Shown here piece by piece: positions 8,591 to 17,070 of a DNA stretch of 58,313 bases. A model generated the notes under the pieces. The model was not told where the DNA came from, made no database searches, and was given only the letters and a program-made list of their open reading frames with translations. A program made the position numbers and the translations under genes. The stretch is from JBFXIE01 sp050176255. Its GTDB lineage: Bacteria; Pseudomonadota; Gammaproteobacteria; Burkholderiales; Burkholderiaceae_C. The number at the start of each line of letters is the position of its first letter. The first letter of the stretch is position 1. Location of the stretch: the NCBI RefSeq assembly GCF_050176255.1, contig NZ_JBFXIE010000018.1; one strand, given 5' to 3'.

Positions 8591-9996
8591 TGACTACCAA
8601 CACTATCAATTCAATAGCTTCCAGCGCTTATCCAGCAATGAATTCAGGCAAAAACGATCATTATTCTGCACTGAAATTCATCACCTGCGGCAGCGTGGAC
8701 GACGGCAAGAGCACGCTGATTGGTCGCCTGCTGGTCGATAGCAAAGCCGTGTTGCAAGACCACCTGGCAGGAGTGCAGCGCCAGGGCGAAACCGACCTCG
8801 CCCTGCTGACAGACGGCCTGTCTGCCGAGCGCGAACAGGGCATCACCATCGACGTGGCCTATCGCTACTTCGCGACCGAGGAGCGCAAGTTCATCATCGG
8901 CGACGCGCCCGGCCACGAGCAGTACACACGCAACATGGTCACCGCCGCCTCGCAGGCCGACGCCGCCGTGGTGCTGGTGGATGCCACCAAGCTCGACTGG
9001 CAAAACCCGCAGTTGCAACTGCTGCCGCAAACGCGCCGCCACAGCCTGCTGGTGCATTTGCTGCGCGTGCATTCGCTGGTGTTTGCCGTGAACAAGCTCG
9101 ACGCCGTGCCCGACCCGCAACGCGCCTTCGCGCACATCGCAGCCGCGCTGGCGCGCTTTGCGCAAGACGCTGGCATCCAGGTGGCCGCCACGGTGCCGGT
9201 GTCGGCCCTCAAGGGGTGGAACGTGGTGGATGCCCAACCCGGCTGGTGCGGCTACGCCGGCCCGAGCCTGCTGCAAATTCTGGAGCTGCTGCCCAACACC
9301 CCCGCCGACACCGGCCTGCCCCTGGCCTTTCCGGTGCAATGGGTGGAGAAATTCTCGGCATCCAGCGACACCTCGCAGGGTCGCCGCGTGTTCTGGGGCC
9401 GCGTGGCTGCGGGCAGCGTGCAGCCGGGCATGCCGGTGCAGATCTTCCCCAGCGGCCAGCTGGCCGGCGTGGCCCAGGTGCTCGATCACACGCGCCGCCC
9501 CGTGGACGTGGACACAGGACAGAGTGCAGGCATCGTCCTCGACCGCGAGGTGGATGTGTCGCGCGGCGACTGGATCGTGGCGGCACCGGTGCCCGGCGCG
9601 CCCGCCGACGACGACTTCGACACCCCTGCGGCCCAACCCGCCTGGCCCGGCCAGCGCGAGATCAGCGCCACCGTTGCCTGGATGGACAACGAGCCGCTGG
9701 TGGCCGGGCGTGCGTACTGGGCGCTGCACGGCCACCGCTGGGTCAAGGCCAAGGTGCGCCGCGTGGTGCACCGCCTGGACATCAACACCCTGGCCGAGGA
9801 AGACGCCAGCCAGCTCGAGCCCAACGCCATCGGCCACATCGAGCTGCTGCTGCAAGAGCCCCTGCCGACCGCGCCGTTCGCCCAGGCGCGCGTGCTCGGC
9901 TCGCTGATCCTGGTGGACACGGCCAGCCACGCCACGGCAGGCGCCGTGCTGGTGAACACACCGAATGCGCCCGACGCACCCGTGCGCGCGGCTTGA
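8590..9996 (+). CDS. cysN: Sulfate adenylyltransferase subunit 1 (GTPase)
   Basis: A 468-residue GTPase subunit of ATP sulfurylase, related to EF-Tu, that couples GTP hydrolysis to APS formation. The GTP-binding motifs are GSVDDGKST near residue 33, DAPGHEQYTRNM near 108 and NKLD near 160. There is no fused APS-kinase (CysC) domain, so PAPS formation would need a kinase elsewhere. The first 25 or so residues (MTTNTINSIASSAYPAMNSG) are encoded by a dispersed repeat copy and precede the conserved domain. Confidence 0.95.
   Translation: MTTNTINSIASSAYPAMNSGKNDHYSALKFITCGSVDDGKSTLIGRLLVDSKAVLQDHLAGVQRQGETDLALLTDGLSAEREQGITIDVAYRYFATEERKFIIGDAPGHEQYTRNMVTAASQADAAVVLVDATKLDWQNPQLQLLPQTRRHSLLVHLLRVHSLVFAVNKLDAVPDPQRAFAHIAAALARFAQDAGIQVAATVPVSALKGWNVVDAQPGWCGYAGPSLLQILELLPNTPADTGLPLAFPVQWVEKFSASSDTSQGRRVFWGRVAAGSVQPGMPVQIFPSGQLAGVAQVLDHTRRPVDVDTGQSAGIVLDREVDVSRGDWIVAAPVPGAPADDDFDTPAAQPAWPGQREISATVAWMDNEPLVAGRAYWALHGHRWVKAKVRRVVHRLDINTLAEEDASQLEPNAIGHIELLLQEPLPTAPFAQARVLGSLILVDTASHATAGAVLVNTPNAPDAPVRAA
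8606..8655 (+). repeat. Dispersed inverted repeat, copy 3 (5' end of cysN)
   Basis: Begins ATTCAATAGCTTCCAGCGCT, with a degenerate right part ending in GGCAAAAACGA. It lies in frame directly after the cysN start codon. Its reading frame (SIASSA) is the same as in copy 1 (IIAASA). Confidence 0.65.
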
Positions 9997-10098
9997 TCAA
10001 CGCCCGTGTTTCCGCGCCGCAGGCAGGGTTGGCCGGCCTGCGGGTACGGCGGCCGGCCTAAAATCGCGGGCTTACCGCAAATCAGAACATCACCTCTC

Positions 10099-10422
10099 AT
10101 GACTCACGTCGTCACCGAAAACTGCATCAAGTGCAAATACACCGATTGCGTGGATGTGTGCCCCGTGGACTGCTTCCGCGAAGGCCCCAACTTCCTCGTG
10201 ATCGACCCCGACGAGTGCATCGACTGCGCCGTGTGCATCCCCGAATGCCCGGCCAACGCCATCTTTGCCGAGGAAGACCTGCCCAGCGATCAGCTGGCTT
10301 TCATCAAGCTCAACGCTGAGCTGACGCCCAAGTTCAAGAGCATCACCAAGCGCAAGGCCGCGCTGCCCGACGCCGACGAGTGGAACGGCAAGCCCGGCAA
10401 ACTGCAGCACCTGGAGCGCTGA
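10099..10422 (+). CDS. fdxA: 7Fe ferredoxin FdxA
   Basis: A 107-residue soluble electron carrier with one [3Fe-4S] and one [4Fe-4S] cluster. The first cluster block is CIKCKYTDCVDVCPVDCF and the second CIDCAVCIPECP, each with the spacing typical of FdxA. The acidic C-terminal extension is also typical. It sits 102 bp after cysN and just before a ferredoxin-NADP reductase gene, and could supply electrons to the sulfite reductase upstream (inference). Confidence 0.95.
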   Translation: MTHVVTENCIKCKYTDCVDVCPVDCFREGPNFLVIDPDECIDCAVCIPECPANAIFAEEDLPSDQLAFIKLNAELTPKFKSITKRKAALPDADEWNGKPGKLQHLER

Positions 10423-10452
10423 CAGCCAAGCGGCTGCCCAGGCACACCCCGC

Positions 10453-11520
10453 ATGCCCGCACCGTCCAGCGATCGCCCGCCGCAGGCCGCGCACGCCGTC
10501 GTGATCGGCGCGGGGCCGGTGGGTTTGTTCCAGGTGTTTCAGCTGGGACTGCAGGGCATTGCGGCGCATGTGATCGACGCCCTGCCCCATGTGGGCGGCC
10601 AGTGCGCCGAGCTGTACGGCGACAAACCCATCTACGACATTCCGGCCCTGAAGGCCTGCACCGGGCATGAGCTGGTGCAGCGCCTGTGCGCGCAGATCGA
10701 ACCTTTTGCCCCCCGGTTCCACCTGGGCCAGCAAGTGGACGCCGTGCAGCCGCTGCCCGGCGGCGGCTTGATGGTGGGCACCGCACACGGCACGCAATTG
10801 CAGGCCTGCGCCGTGTTCATCGCCAGTGGCGTGGGCGCATTCGTGCCGCGTGCGCTCAACTTGCCCGGCCTGCAGGCTTTTGAGGGCGGTCAGTTGCGCT
10901 ACCACCTTGAAGAAGGCGCCAGCCTGGCCGGCCAGCGCGTGGTGGTGCATGGCGGGGGCGAGGCTGCCGTGCAGCAGGCCATTGCCTGCGCCACAGCCCC
11001 CGAGCCGCTGCGCCCCGCAAGCACCACGCTGCAGCACCGCCGCGACGTGTTTGACGCGCCGCCCGCCCTGCTGCAAGAGCTGCAAGCCCTGCGCACGGCA
11101 GGCCGCATCCAGATCGCCATCGGCGTGCCCAGCGGCATCGCCGAAGAACAGGGCCGCCTGACAACCCTGGAGCTGACCGCGCCCGATGGCCAGCCGCTCT
11201 CCCTGCCGCTGGACTTGCTGCTGGTGCGCCTGGGCCTGGTGCCGCGCCTGGGGCCCATCACCGAATGGGGCCTGCAGCTCGAGCGCAAGCAGCTGGTGGT
11301 GGACACGGCCACCTTCGCCACCAGCGTGCCCGGCATCCACGCAGTGGGCGACGCCGTCACCTACCCCGGCAAGCGCAAGCTCATCGTGAGCGGCTTTCAC
11401 GAAGCCACGCTGGCCGCCTGGGCCTGTGCCGAGCGGCTGGCGGGGCACAGGCTTCCTCTGGAATACACCACCAGCAGCGCACTGCAGCAGCAGCGCCTGG
11501 GCGTGCGACCCCAGGCTTGA
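10453..11520 (+). CDS. Thioredoxin-reductase-like ferredoxin--NADP(+) reductase
   Basis: A 355-residue FAD enzyme of the TrxB-like FNR group, which moves electrons between NADPH and ferredoxin. The FAD motif VVIGAGPVGLFQVFQLGLQG is at the N-terminus and the diagnostic stretch GDKPIYDIPALKACTGHEL near residue 57. A second nucleotide motif (VVVHGGGEAAVQQA) follows near 165, and the closing FAD motif HAVGDAVTYPGKRKL near 297. It lacks the CxxC redox pair of true thioredoxin reductases. It is 30 bp after fdxA, so the two genes probably act as a pair. Confidence 0.9.
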   Translation: MPAPSSDRPPQAAHAVVIGAGPVGLFQVFQLGLQGIAAHVIDALPHVGGQCAELYGDKPIYDIPALKACTGHELVQRLCAQIEPFAPRFHLGQQVDAVQPLPGGGLMVGTAHGTQLQACAVFIASGVGAFVPRALNLPGLQAFEGGQLRYHLEEGASLAGQRVVVHGGGEAAVQQAIACATAPEPLRPASTTLQHRRDVFDAPPALLQELQALRTAGRIQIAIGVPSGIAEEQGRLTTLELTAPDGQPLSLPLDLLLVRLGLVPRLGPITEWGLQLERKQLVVDTATFATSVPGIHAVGDAVTYPGKRKLIVSGFHEATLAAWACAERLAGHRLPLEYTTSSALQQQRLGVRPQA

Positions 11521-11707
11521 AACGCACGGAAACTCCAGCACTCGCCCGATTGCCTCCCCCCTTTTTGAGCGCCGCGGTTACCGCCGCCGGGCCGTCGCTG
11601 CGCCGTGGGAAAACGCCCATGGAGATTGCGCCACACATGGCGCGACCAGAGAAGCCAGAGGCATAAAATTGTTTTCGTAACATTCATAACAAAAAGGTAC
11701 AAATCAG

Positions 11708-14551
11708 ATGCACCTCACCGCCAACGAAGCCACCATGCCGCGGCTGCATCTGATCGGCACCCTGGCGCTGGTGCTGGTGGTCACGCTGGCCATGGCGGGG
11801 TTTTATTCGTGGCAAAACGAGCGCGAGCAGCGCAGCGCCTTCGAGCGCATCGAAAGCGTCATCACGCGCCAGCAAAATGAGCGGCTTGGCGCCGAGATGC
11901 AGTCGGCGATGGACTATCTCGAATTCTTGCGGCTGCGCACCGAAGAGGCGCTGCGCCGCAATGCGGTCGAGCAAGTCGATTCGGCCCTGCAGGTGGCCCA
12001 GGCCATCTACGACCACGAAAGCAGCCGCCACCCGCCCAAGCAGGTGCAAAAACTCATCATCGAGACCCTGCGCCCGGTTCGCTTCTTTGACGACCGGGGC
12101 TATTTCTTCATCGACGACATGCAGGGCCGCTTTGTGCTGCTGCCCATCGGCCCCGAATGGGAAGGGCGCACCGTCCTGGACAACCGCGACGACCAAGGCA
12201 CCTACATCATGCGCGGCCTGATCGACGCCGCGCGCCAGCCCCAGGGCACGGGTTTTCACCGCTACCGCTGGTACCGCCCGGATATGCCCTCGGTGATGGC
12301 CGACAAGATTGCCTACGTGCGGTATTTCGCGCCGTTCGACTGGCTGATCGGCGCGGGCGACTACCTGTACGAATGGGAGAGGCTGCAGCAAAACATGGCC
12401 CTGCAGCGCCTGCGCGCGCTGCGCTTCGGCGCCAGTGGCGCCATCGGTGTGATGGACAGCGACGGCCGCTTGCTGCTCAGCCCGAACGACGCCGCCCTGC
12501 AGGGACTGCTGCCCGCCGACGTGCCGCGGGTGCAGCGGCAGGCCCTGGAAAAAATACGGGCTACAGCGCAGGCTGGCGGGGGCATCGTCGAATACGAATG
12601 GCCCCGGTCGGGCGAGCACGCGAATGCGCCGCCGGGCCGCAAAACTGCCCTGGTCAGCACCTACGCGCCCTGGGGATGGTCACTGGTGGTGACGATGTTC
12701 AACGACGAGCTGCGATCCACCCTGCACACGCTGACCGAGGCCGAACAGCAGGGGCAGGCCCGGCGGCGCATCGAGCTGGCGCTGATGCTGGCTGCGGCCC
12801 TCGCACTGGGCCTGGCTGGCTCGTTCGGTTTCTCGCGCTGGTCGCGCCGCCTGTTCACCCGCTATCGCCGCGAGCTTGATCGCGCCCATCAAGACCTGCG
12901 CATTGCCGCCACCGCCTTCGAGTCGCAAGAGGGCATCTTCGTCACCGATGTGACCGGCAAGATCCTGCGCGTGAACGGTTCATTCACCCACATCACCGGC
13001 TACAGCGCTGACGAGGTCATCGGCCAGACCCCGGCGCTGCTGAAATCCGGCCGCCACGGCCCGGACTTTTATGGCGCCATGCGCTCTGCCCTGGAGGCCA
13101 CCGGGCAATGGTCGGGCGAGATCTGGAACCGCCGCAAGGACGGCACGATCTTCCCCGAGTGGCTGACGGTTACCGCCGTCAAGAACGACGCGGGCGAGGT
13201 CACGCACTACGTCAGCACCCTGACCGACATCACTTTGCGCAAGGCGGCCGAAGAAGAAATCCGCCACCTCGCGTTCTACGACCCGCTCACCCGCCTGCCC
13301 AACCGGCGCCTGCTGCTCGACCGCCTGCGCCATGCCTTGCTTACCTGCCGGCGCACGCAGCACCGGGGCGCGCTGATGTTCATCGACCTGGACAACTTCA
13401 AGCTGGTCAACGACAGCATGGGCCACGACCGGGGCGACCTGCTGCTGCAGGAGATGGGCCGGCGCCTGGTGGCAACCGTACGCCAGGGCGATACCGTGGC
13501 GCGCCTGGGCGGCGACGAGTTCGTGGTGGTGCTGGAAGACCTCAACCCCGAAGACACCGTGGCCGCGCGACAGGCCGAGACAGTGGCCGAGAAAATGCTT
13601 CAGTCCCTGGCATCGGCCCTGATGCTGGACGACCAGGAGATTCAAATCTCCTGCAGCATCGGCGTGGTGCTTTTCAATGGCGACAGCACGCGCCCTGAAG
13701 ACCTGATGAAGCACGCAGACCTGGCCATGTACCAGGCCAAAGAGTCAGGACGCAACGCAGTGCGTTTTTTTGACCCCGAGATGCATGCCGCCGTGGTCAA
13801 GCGCATGGCCCTGGAGCAGGATCTGCGCACCGCCATGCAAGACGGCCAGCTGCGCCTGTTCTACCAGCCGCAGGTGAACGAACAAGGCCAGGTCATCGGC
13901 GCCGAGTCGCTGGCGCGCTGGCTGCACCCCGAGCGCGGCATGATCTCGCCCGGCGAATTCATCCCGCTGGCCGAAGAATGCGGACTGATCCTGCCCCTGG
14001 GCCAGTGGGTGCTGCATACGGCCTGCGAGCAGCTGGCGCGCTGGGCGCGAGAGCCCGGGCGCGAACACCTCACACTGGCCGTCAACGTCAGCGGCCGGCA
14101 ACTGCACCAAAAGGACTTTGTCACCCAGGTACTGCAGACGCTGGCGCACACCGGCGCGCCGGCGCACCGGCTCAAGCTGGAGCTGACCGAAAGCATGCTG
14201 CTGGAACACCCAGAAGACGCCATCAGCAAAATGAAGGCCCTCAAGGAGCACGGCGTGGGCTTCTCGCTAGACGACTTCGGCACGGGCTACTCCTCGCTGG
14301 CGCTGCTGCGCCAGTTGCCGCTGGGCCAGCTGAAGATCGACCAGAGCTTTGTGCACAACCTGGTGACGGACCCGCGTGCCGCGGCCATCGTGCGCACCAT
14401 CGTCACGCTGGCGGACAACCTGGACATGGGCGTAATTGCCGAAGGCGTGGAAACGCATGAACAGCGCGAGCACCTGGCGCGCGGCGGCTGCCACAGCTTC
14501 CAGGGCTACCTGTTTGGGCGTCCCGTGCCGATGGAAGAATGGATGCGCTGA
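11708..14551 (+). CDS. Membrane Cache-PAS-GGDEF-EAL cyclic-di-GMP turnover protein
   Basis: A 947-residue inner-membrane signalling protein. One transmembrane helix lies at about residues 14-34, then a periplasmic double Cache-like sensor to about 345, and a second helix at about 355-375. A PAS domain follows at about 395-510, GGDEF at about 515-690 and EAL at about 700-945. The cyclase motif is intact (RLGGDEF), with an RxxD inhibitory site five residues before it (RQGD). The phosphodiesterase signature reads ESL instead of EAL but keeps the metal-binding Glu, and NVSGRQL, LDDFGTGYSSL, KIDQSFV and EGVET are all present. Both activities are therefore plausible; the ligand of the Cache domain is unknown. 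Confidence 0.93.
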   Translation: MHLTANEATMPRLHLIGTLALVLVVTLAMAGFYSWQNEREQRSAFERIESVITRQQNERLGAEMQSAMDYLEFLRLRTEEALRRNAVEQVDSALQVAQAIYDHESSRHPPKQVQKLIIETLRPVRFFDDRGYFFIDDMQGRFVLLPIGPEWEGRTVLDNRDDQGTYIMRGLIDAARQPQGTGFHRYRWYRPDMPSVMADKIAYVRYFAPFDWLIGAGDYLYEWERLQQNMALQRLRALRFGASGAIGVMDSDGRLLLSPNDAALQGLLPADVPRVQRQALEKIRATAQAGGGIVEYEWPRSGEHANAPPGRKTALVSTYAPWGWSLVVTMFNDELRSTLHTLTEAEQQGQARRRIELALMLAAALALGLAGSFGFSRWSRRLFTRYRRELDRAHQDLRIAATAFESQEGIFVTDVTGKILRVNGSFTHITGYSADEVIGQTPALLKSGRHGPDFYGAMRSALEATGQWSGEIWNRRKDGTIFPEWLTVTAVKNDAGEVTHYVSTLTDITLRKAAEEEIRHLAFYDPLTRLPNRRLLLDRLRHALLTCRRTQHRGALMFIDLDNFKLVNDSMGHDRGDLLLQEMGRRLVATVRQGDTVARLGGDEFVVVLEDLNPEDTVAARQAETVAEKMLQSLASALMLDDQEIQISCSIGVVLFNGDSTRPEDLMKHADLAMYQAKESGRNAVRFFDPEMHAAVVKRMALEQDLRTAMQDGQLRLFYQPQVNEQGQVIGAESLARWLHPERGMISPGEFIPLAEECGLILPLGQWVLHTACEQLARWAREPGREHLTLAVNVSGRQLHQKDFVTQVLQTLAHTGAPAHRLKLELTESMLLEHPEDAISKMKALKEHGVGFSLDDFGTGYSSLALLRQLPLGQLKIDQSFVHNLVTDPRAAAIVRTIVTLADNLDMGVIAEGVETHEQREHLARGGCHSFQGYLFGRPVPMEEWMR

Positions 14552-14559
14552 TACGCTAC

Positions 14560-14610
14560 TGAAATAATAGCTGCCAGCGCATACTCGTAAAGGGCTGAAG
14601 CCCAAAAAAC
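14560..14610 (+). repeat. Dispersed inverted repeat, copy 4 (between convergent genes)
   Basis: Reads GAAATAATAGCTGCCAGCGC, then a spacer, then AAAGGGCTGAAGCCCAAAAAA. It fills the 69-bp gap between the GGDEF-EAL gene and thiD, which converge here. On the minus strand, GGGC-TTCA-GCCC followed by TTT could act as a weak terminator for thiD. Confidence 0.75.
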
Positions 14611-14620
14611 ATTCCAGCCC

Positions 14621-15469
14621 CTAAAAGACCCGCTGCACCACCGGAGCATAGCCATGGTTGAGCGGCCCGGGGCCGTGGCCAGTGCGCACGTCGGCCCCGG
14701 CGGCAATGGCGCCCAGGATGTACTGGCGCGCCAGTTGCACTGCCCGCACCAGCGGCTGACCCAGCGCCAGGTGCGCCGCAATGGCCGATGACAGGGTGCA
14801 GCCCGTGCCGTGGCCGTTGCGGGTGGCGATACGTGCCGACTGCAGATGGTGGCGCTCACCGCCGGGCAGCGCCAGCGCATCCACCACGCGGTCGCCCGGC
14901 AGATGGCCTCCCTTGAGCAACACGGCGCGCGCGCCCAGCGCCAGCAGGTCGGACGCGGCCGCGTCCAGCGCGCCTTCGTCGGCAATCGTGCGGCCCAGCA
15001 GCCAGCCCGCCTCATCCAGATTGGGGGTGACCACCAAGGCGAGCGGAAATAAATCGCGCACCAGCGTGCCGACAGTCTCCTGGGCAATCAGCCGGTCGCC
15101 GCTGGTCGCCACCATGACCGGGTCCAGCACCACATGGGGCAGGCTGTAGCGGCGAATCGCATCGGCCACCACCTGCACCACCTCGGGCGAGTGCAGCATG
15201 CCGATCTTGACGGCATCCACGCCAATGTCCTCGACCACGGCATCGATCTGCGCACGCAGCATGTCGGGTGGTATGCCATGGATGCCGGTCACGCCGCGCG
15301 TGTTTTGCGCCGTGATGGCGGTGATGGCCGTCATGCCGTAGCAGCCCAGCGCGCAGAAGGTTTTCAGGTCGGCCTGAATGCCGGCGCCGCCGCCGCTGTC
15401 CGAGCCCGCAATGGTCAGCACGCGCGCGTAACGCCGGGTGCCGCCGGGCATAGGTGTGTGTTGGTTCAT
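14621..15469 (-). CDS. thiD: Hydroxymethylpyrimidine/phosphomethylpyrimidine kinase
   Basis: A 282-residue kinase that phosphorylates HMP and HMP-P to HMP-PP, the pyrimidine half of thiamine. The N-terminal signature TIAGSDSGGGAGIQADLKTF is present, and the catalytic GTGCTLSSA anion-hole motif with its Cys lies near residue 224. The ATG at 15469 is chosen because the conserved domain begins about 15 residues later; longer forms upstream would run back toward the TPP riboswitch. It is transcribed away from the riboswitch-controlled thi operon. Confidence 0.94.
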   Translation of the reverse strand: MNQHTPMPGGTRRYARVLTIAGSDSGGGAGIQADLKTFCALGCYGMTAITAITAQNTRGVTGIHGIPPDMLRAQIDAVVEDIGVDAVKIGMLHSPEVVQVVADAIRRYSLPHVVLDPVMVATSGDRLIAQETVGTLVRDLFPLALVVTPNLDEAGWLLGRTIADEGALDAAASDLLALGARAVLLKGGHLPGDRVVDALALPGGERHHLQSARIATRNGHGTGCTLSSAIAAHLALGQPLVRAVQLARQYILGAIAAGADVRTGHGPGPLNHGYAPVVQRVF

Positions 15470-15583
15470 GGCAAAAATTATCGGCCAACATGCCTGCGGG
15501 CCGCCGGCACGCCAACCATGCGGGAGCCTGCGCCACGTCAACAACAGGGGCTCGGCCCTTGTGCTGTAATGCCCGCCACGGAC

Positions 15584-15673
15584 GAAACAGGGGTGTCCCC
15601 GCTGCAAATCAAGGCGGGCGACTGAGAAATACCCTCTGCACCCGATCCAGGTCATGCTGGCGTGGGGAGTTTC
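15584..15673 (+). promoter_or_regulatory. TPP (THI-box) riboswitch aptamer
   Basis: Conserved TPP-aptamer elements appear in order: GGGGTGTCCCC near 15590, CTGAGA at 15622-15627, CCGATCCAGGTCATGCTGG at 15642-15660, and CGTGGGGA at 15661-15668. The closing P1 helix is GAAAC (15584-15588) with GTTTC (15669-15673). Downstream, GCCCCGG (15690-15696) can pair with CCGGGGC (15720-15726), followed by TTTG, a possible expression platform just before thiO. It should repress thiO-thiS-thiG-thiE when thiamine pyrophosphate is plentiful. Confidence 0.93.
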
Positions 15674-15737
15674 TGCACAGTGGTGTCACGCCCCGGTTTT
15701 GTCCTTCTTGTTTGGCTTGCCGGGGCTTTGATACACG

Positions 15738-16862
15738 ATGCATTCCTTTCCCACCCTTCGCTCACCCTCCCACATCACCATCCTCGGCGCGGGCCTCATG
15801 GGGCGCCTGCTGGCCGTGGAGCTTGCGCGCCTGGGCCACAAGGTCGAGGTGTTTGAAGCCGGCAGCCCCGATGCAGAAAGCGCCGCCGCCAGGGTGGCCG
15901 CGGCCATGCTGGCGCCGCTGGCCGAGTCCGCGGTGACCGAGCCCGGCGTGGTGCGCATGGGCATGCATTCCCTGACCCGCTGGCCCCAGCTGATCGCGCA
16001 ACTGGCCGCGCCCGTGTACCTGCAGCACAACGGCACGCTGATCCTGTGGCACCGTCAGGACGCGCCCGAAGCCGCGCGCCTGCGCCTGAAGCTGGAGCAG
16101 ACGCAAGAGCGGATACCGGACTTGCCGCACATGCAGGCCCTGGACAGCGCCGGTGTCGCCACCCTGGAGCCCGCCGTGGCGCAGCGCTTTCACCAGGGCC
16201 TGTACCTGCCGGGCGAGGGTCAGCTGGACAACCGCCAGCTGCTGGCCGTGCTGGCCAGCAGCATGCAGCAGCTGGGCGTGGTCACGCACTGGAACAGCGC
16301 GCGCGCGCCGGCCGACTTTGCCCCCGGCAGCCCCAGCCAGCCTGACTGGGTGCTGGACTGCCGCGGCCTGGGCGCGCGCGGCCAATGGCCGCAGCTGCGC
16401 GGGCTGCGCGGCGAGGTGGTGCGCCTGCATGCCCCCGACGTGACGCTGCAGCGCCCCACGCGGCTGGTGCACCCGCGCTACCCGATCTACATCGCGCCCA
16501 AGGAAAACCATGTGTTCGTCATTGGCGCCACCGAGATCGAGTCCGACGACATGTCGCCCGCCAGCGTGCGCTCCACCCTGGAGCTGCTGAGCGCTGCCTA
16601 CGCCGTGCATCCCGGTTTTGGCGAGGCGCGCATCCTGGAGATTGCCGTGCAGTGCCGCCCCACCCTGCCCGACAACCTGCCCGCCGTGCGCCTGGTGCAC
16701 GAGCGCGTGCTGGAGGTCAACGGCCTGTACCGCCACGGCTTCATGATCGCGCCGGCCATGCTCGATGTGGTGATGCAGGTGCTGAACACCGGACAATCCG
16801 CGCTCGCCCCACAGTTCGACCTTTTGCTGCAGCTCGAGCGCGAAGCTGCGCCACAACCATGA
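15738..16862 (+). CDS. thiO: FAD-dependent glycine oxidase-like protein ThiO
   Basis: A 374-residue DAO-family flavoenzyme expected to oxidise glycine to the imine needed to build the thiazole ring of thiamine. The FAD-binding motif ITILGAGLMGRLLAVELARL is at residues 13-32. The C-terminal DAO motif (GLYRHGFMIAPAM) is near residue 332. It is the first gene behind the TPP riboswitch. The ATG at 15738 has no clear ribosome-binding site, but later ATGs would cut into the FAD motif. Its stop overlaps the thiS start in an ATGA arrangement. Confidence 0.9.
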   Translation: MHSFPTLRSPSHITILGAGLMGRLLAVELARLGHKVEVFEAGSPDAESAAARVAAAMLAPLAESAVTEPGVVRMGMHSLTRWPQLIAQLAAPVYLQHNGTLILWHRQDAPEAARLRLKLEQTQERIPDLPHMQALDSAGVATLEPAVAQRFHQGLYLPGEGQLDNRQLLAVLASSMQQLGVVTHWNSARAPADFAPGSPSQPDWVLDCRGLGARGQWPQLRGLRGEVVRLHAPDVTLQRPTRLVHPRYPIYIAPKENHVFVIGATEIESDDMSPASVRSTLELLSAAYAVHPGFGEARILEIAVQCRPTLPDNLPAVRLVHERVLEVNGLYRHGFMIAPAMLDVVMQVLNTGQSALAPQFDLLLQLEREAAPQP

Positions 16863-17056
16863 ACGTATCCATCAACCAGAAAGCCGTGGACTTGCCCGAG
16901 GGCGCCACCGTCGCCGACGCCGTGGCCCATCTGGCGCCCAAGCCCCCATTCGCCGTGGCCGTCAACCTGCAATTTGTGCCCAACGCCCGCTACGCAGCGC
17001 ACGCGCTGCAGCCCGGCGACCAGATCGAAATCATTGCGCCGGTCACCGGCGGCTGA
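16859..17056 (+). CDS. thiS: Sulfur carrier protein ThiS
   Basis: A 65-residue ubiquitin-fold protein that carries sulfur as a C-terminal thiocarboxylate for thiazole synthesis. The essential C-terminal Gly-Gly is present (APVTGG). It starts within the last codons of thiO (ATGA) and is followed by thiG after 14 bp, the usual order. Confidence 0.95.
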   Translation: MNVSINQKAVDLPEGATVADAVAHLAPKPPFAVAVNLQFVPNARYAAHALQPGDQIEIIAPVTGG

Positions 17057-17070
17057 CCCCGAGTTTGCCC

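Noticed and set aside
15738..15775. ThiO N-terminus (MHSFPTLRS) resembling translated Illumina adapter sequence
   Set aside because: The DNA matches the adapter at only about two thirds of positions, with mismatches spread throughout, and the sequence joins smoothly to the riboswitch and the FAD motif. Chance resemblance is more likely, but read mapping would settle it.
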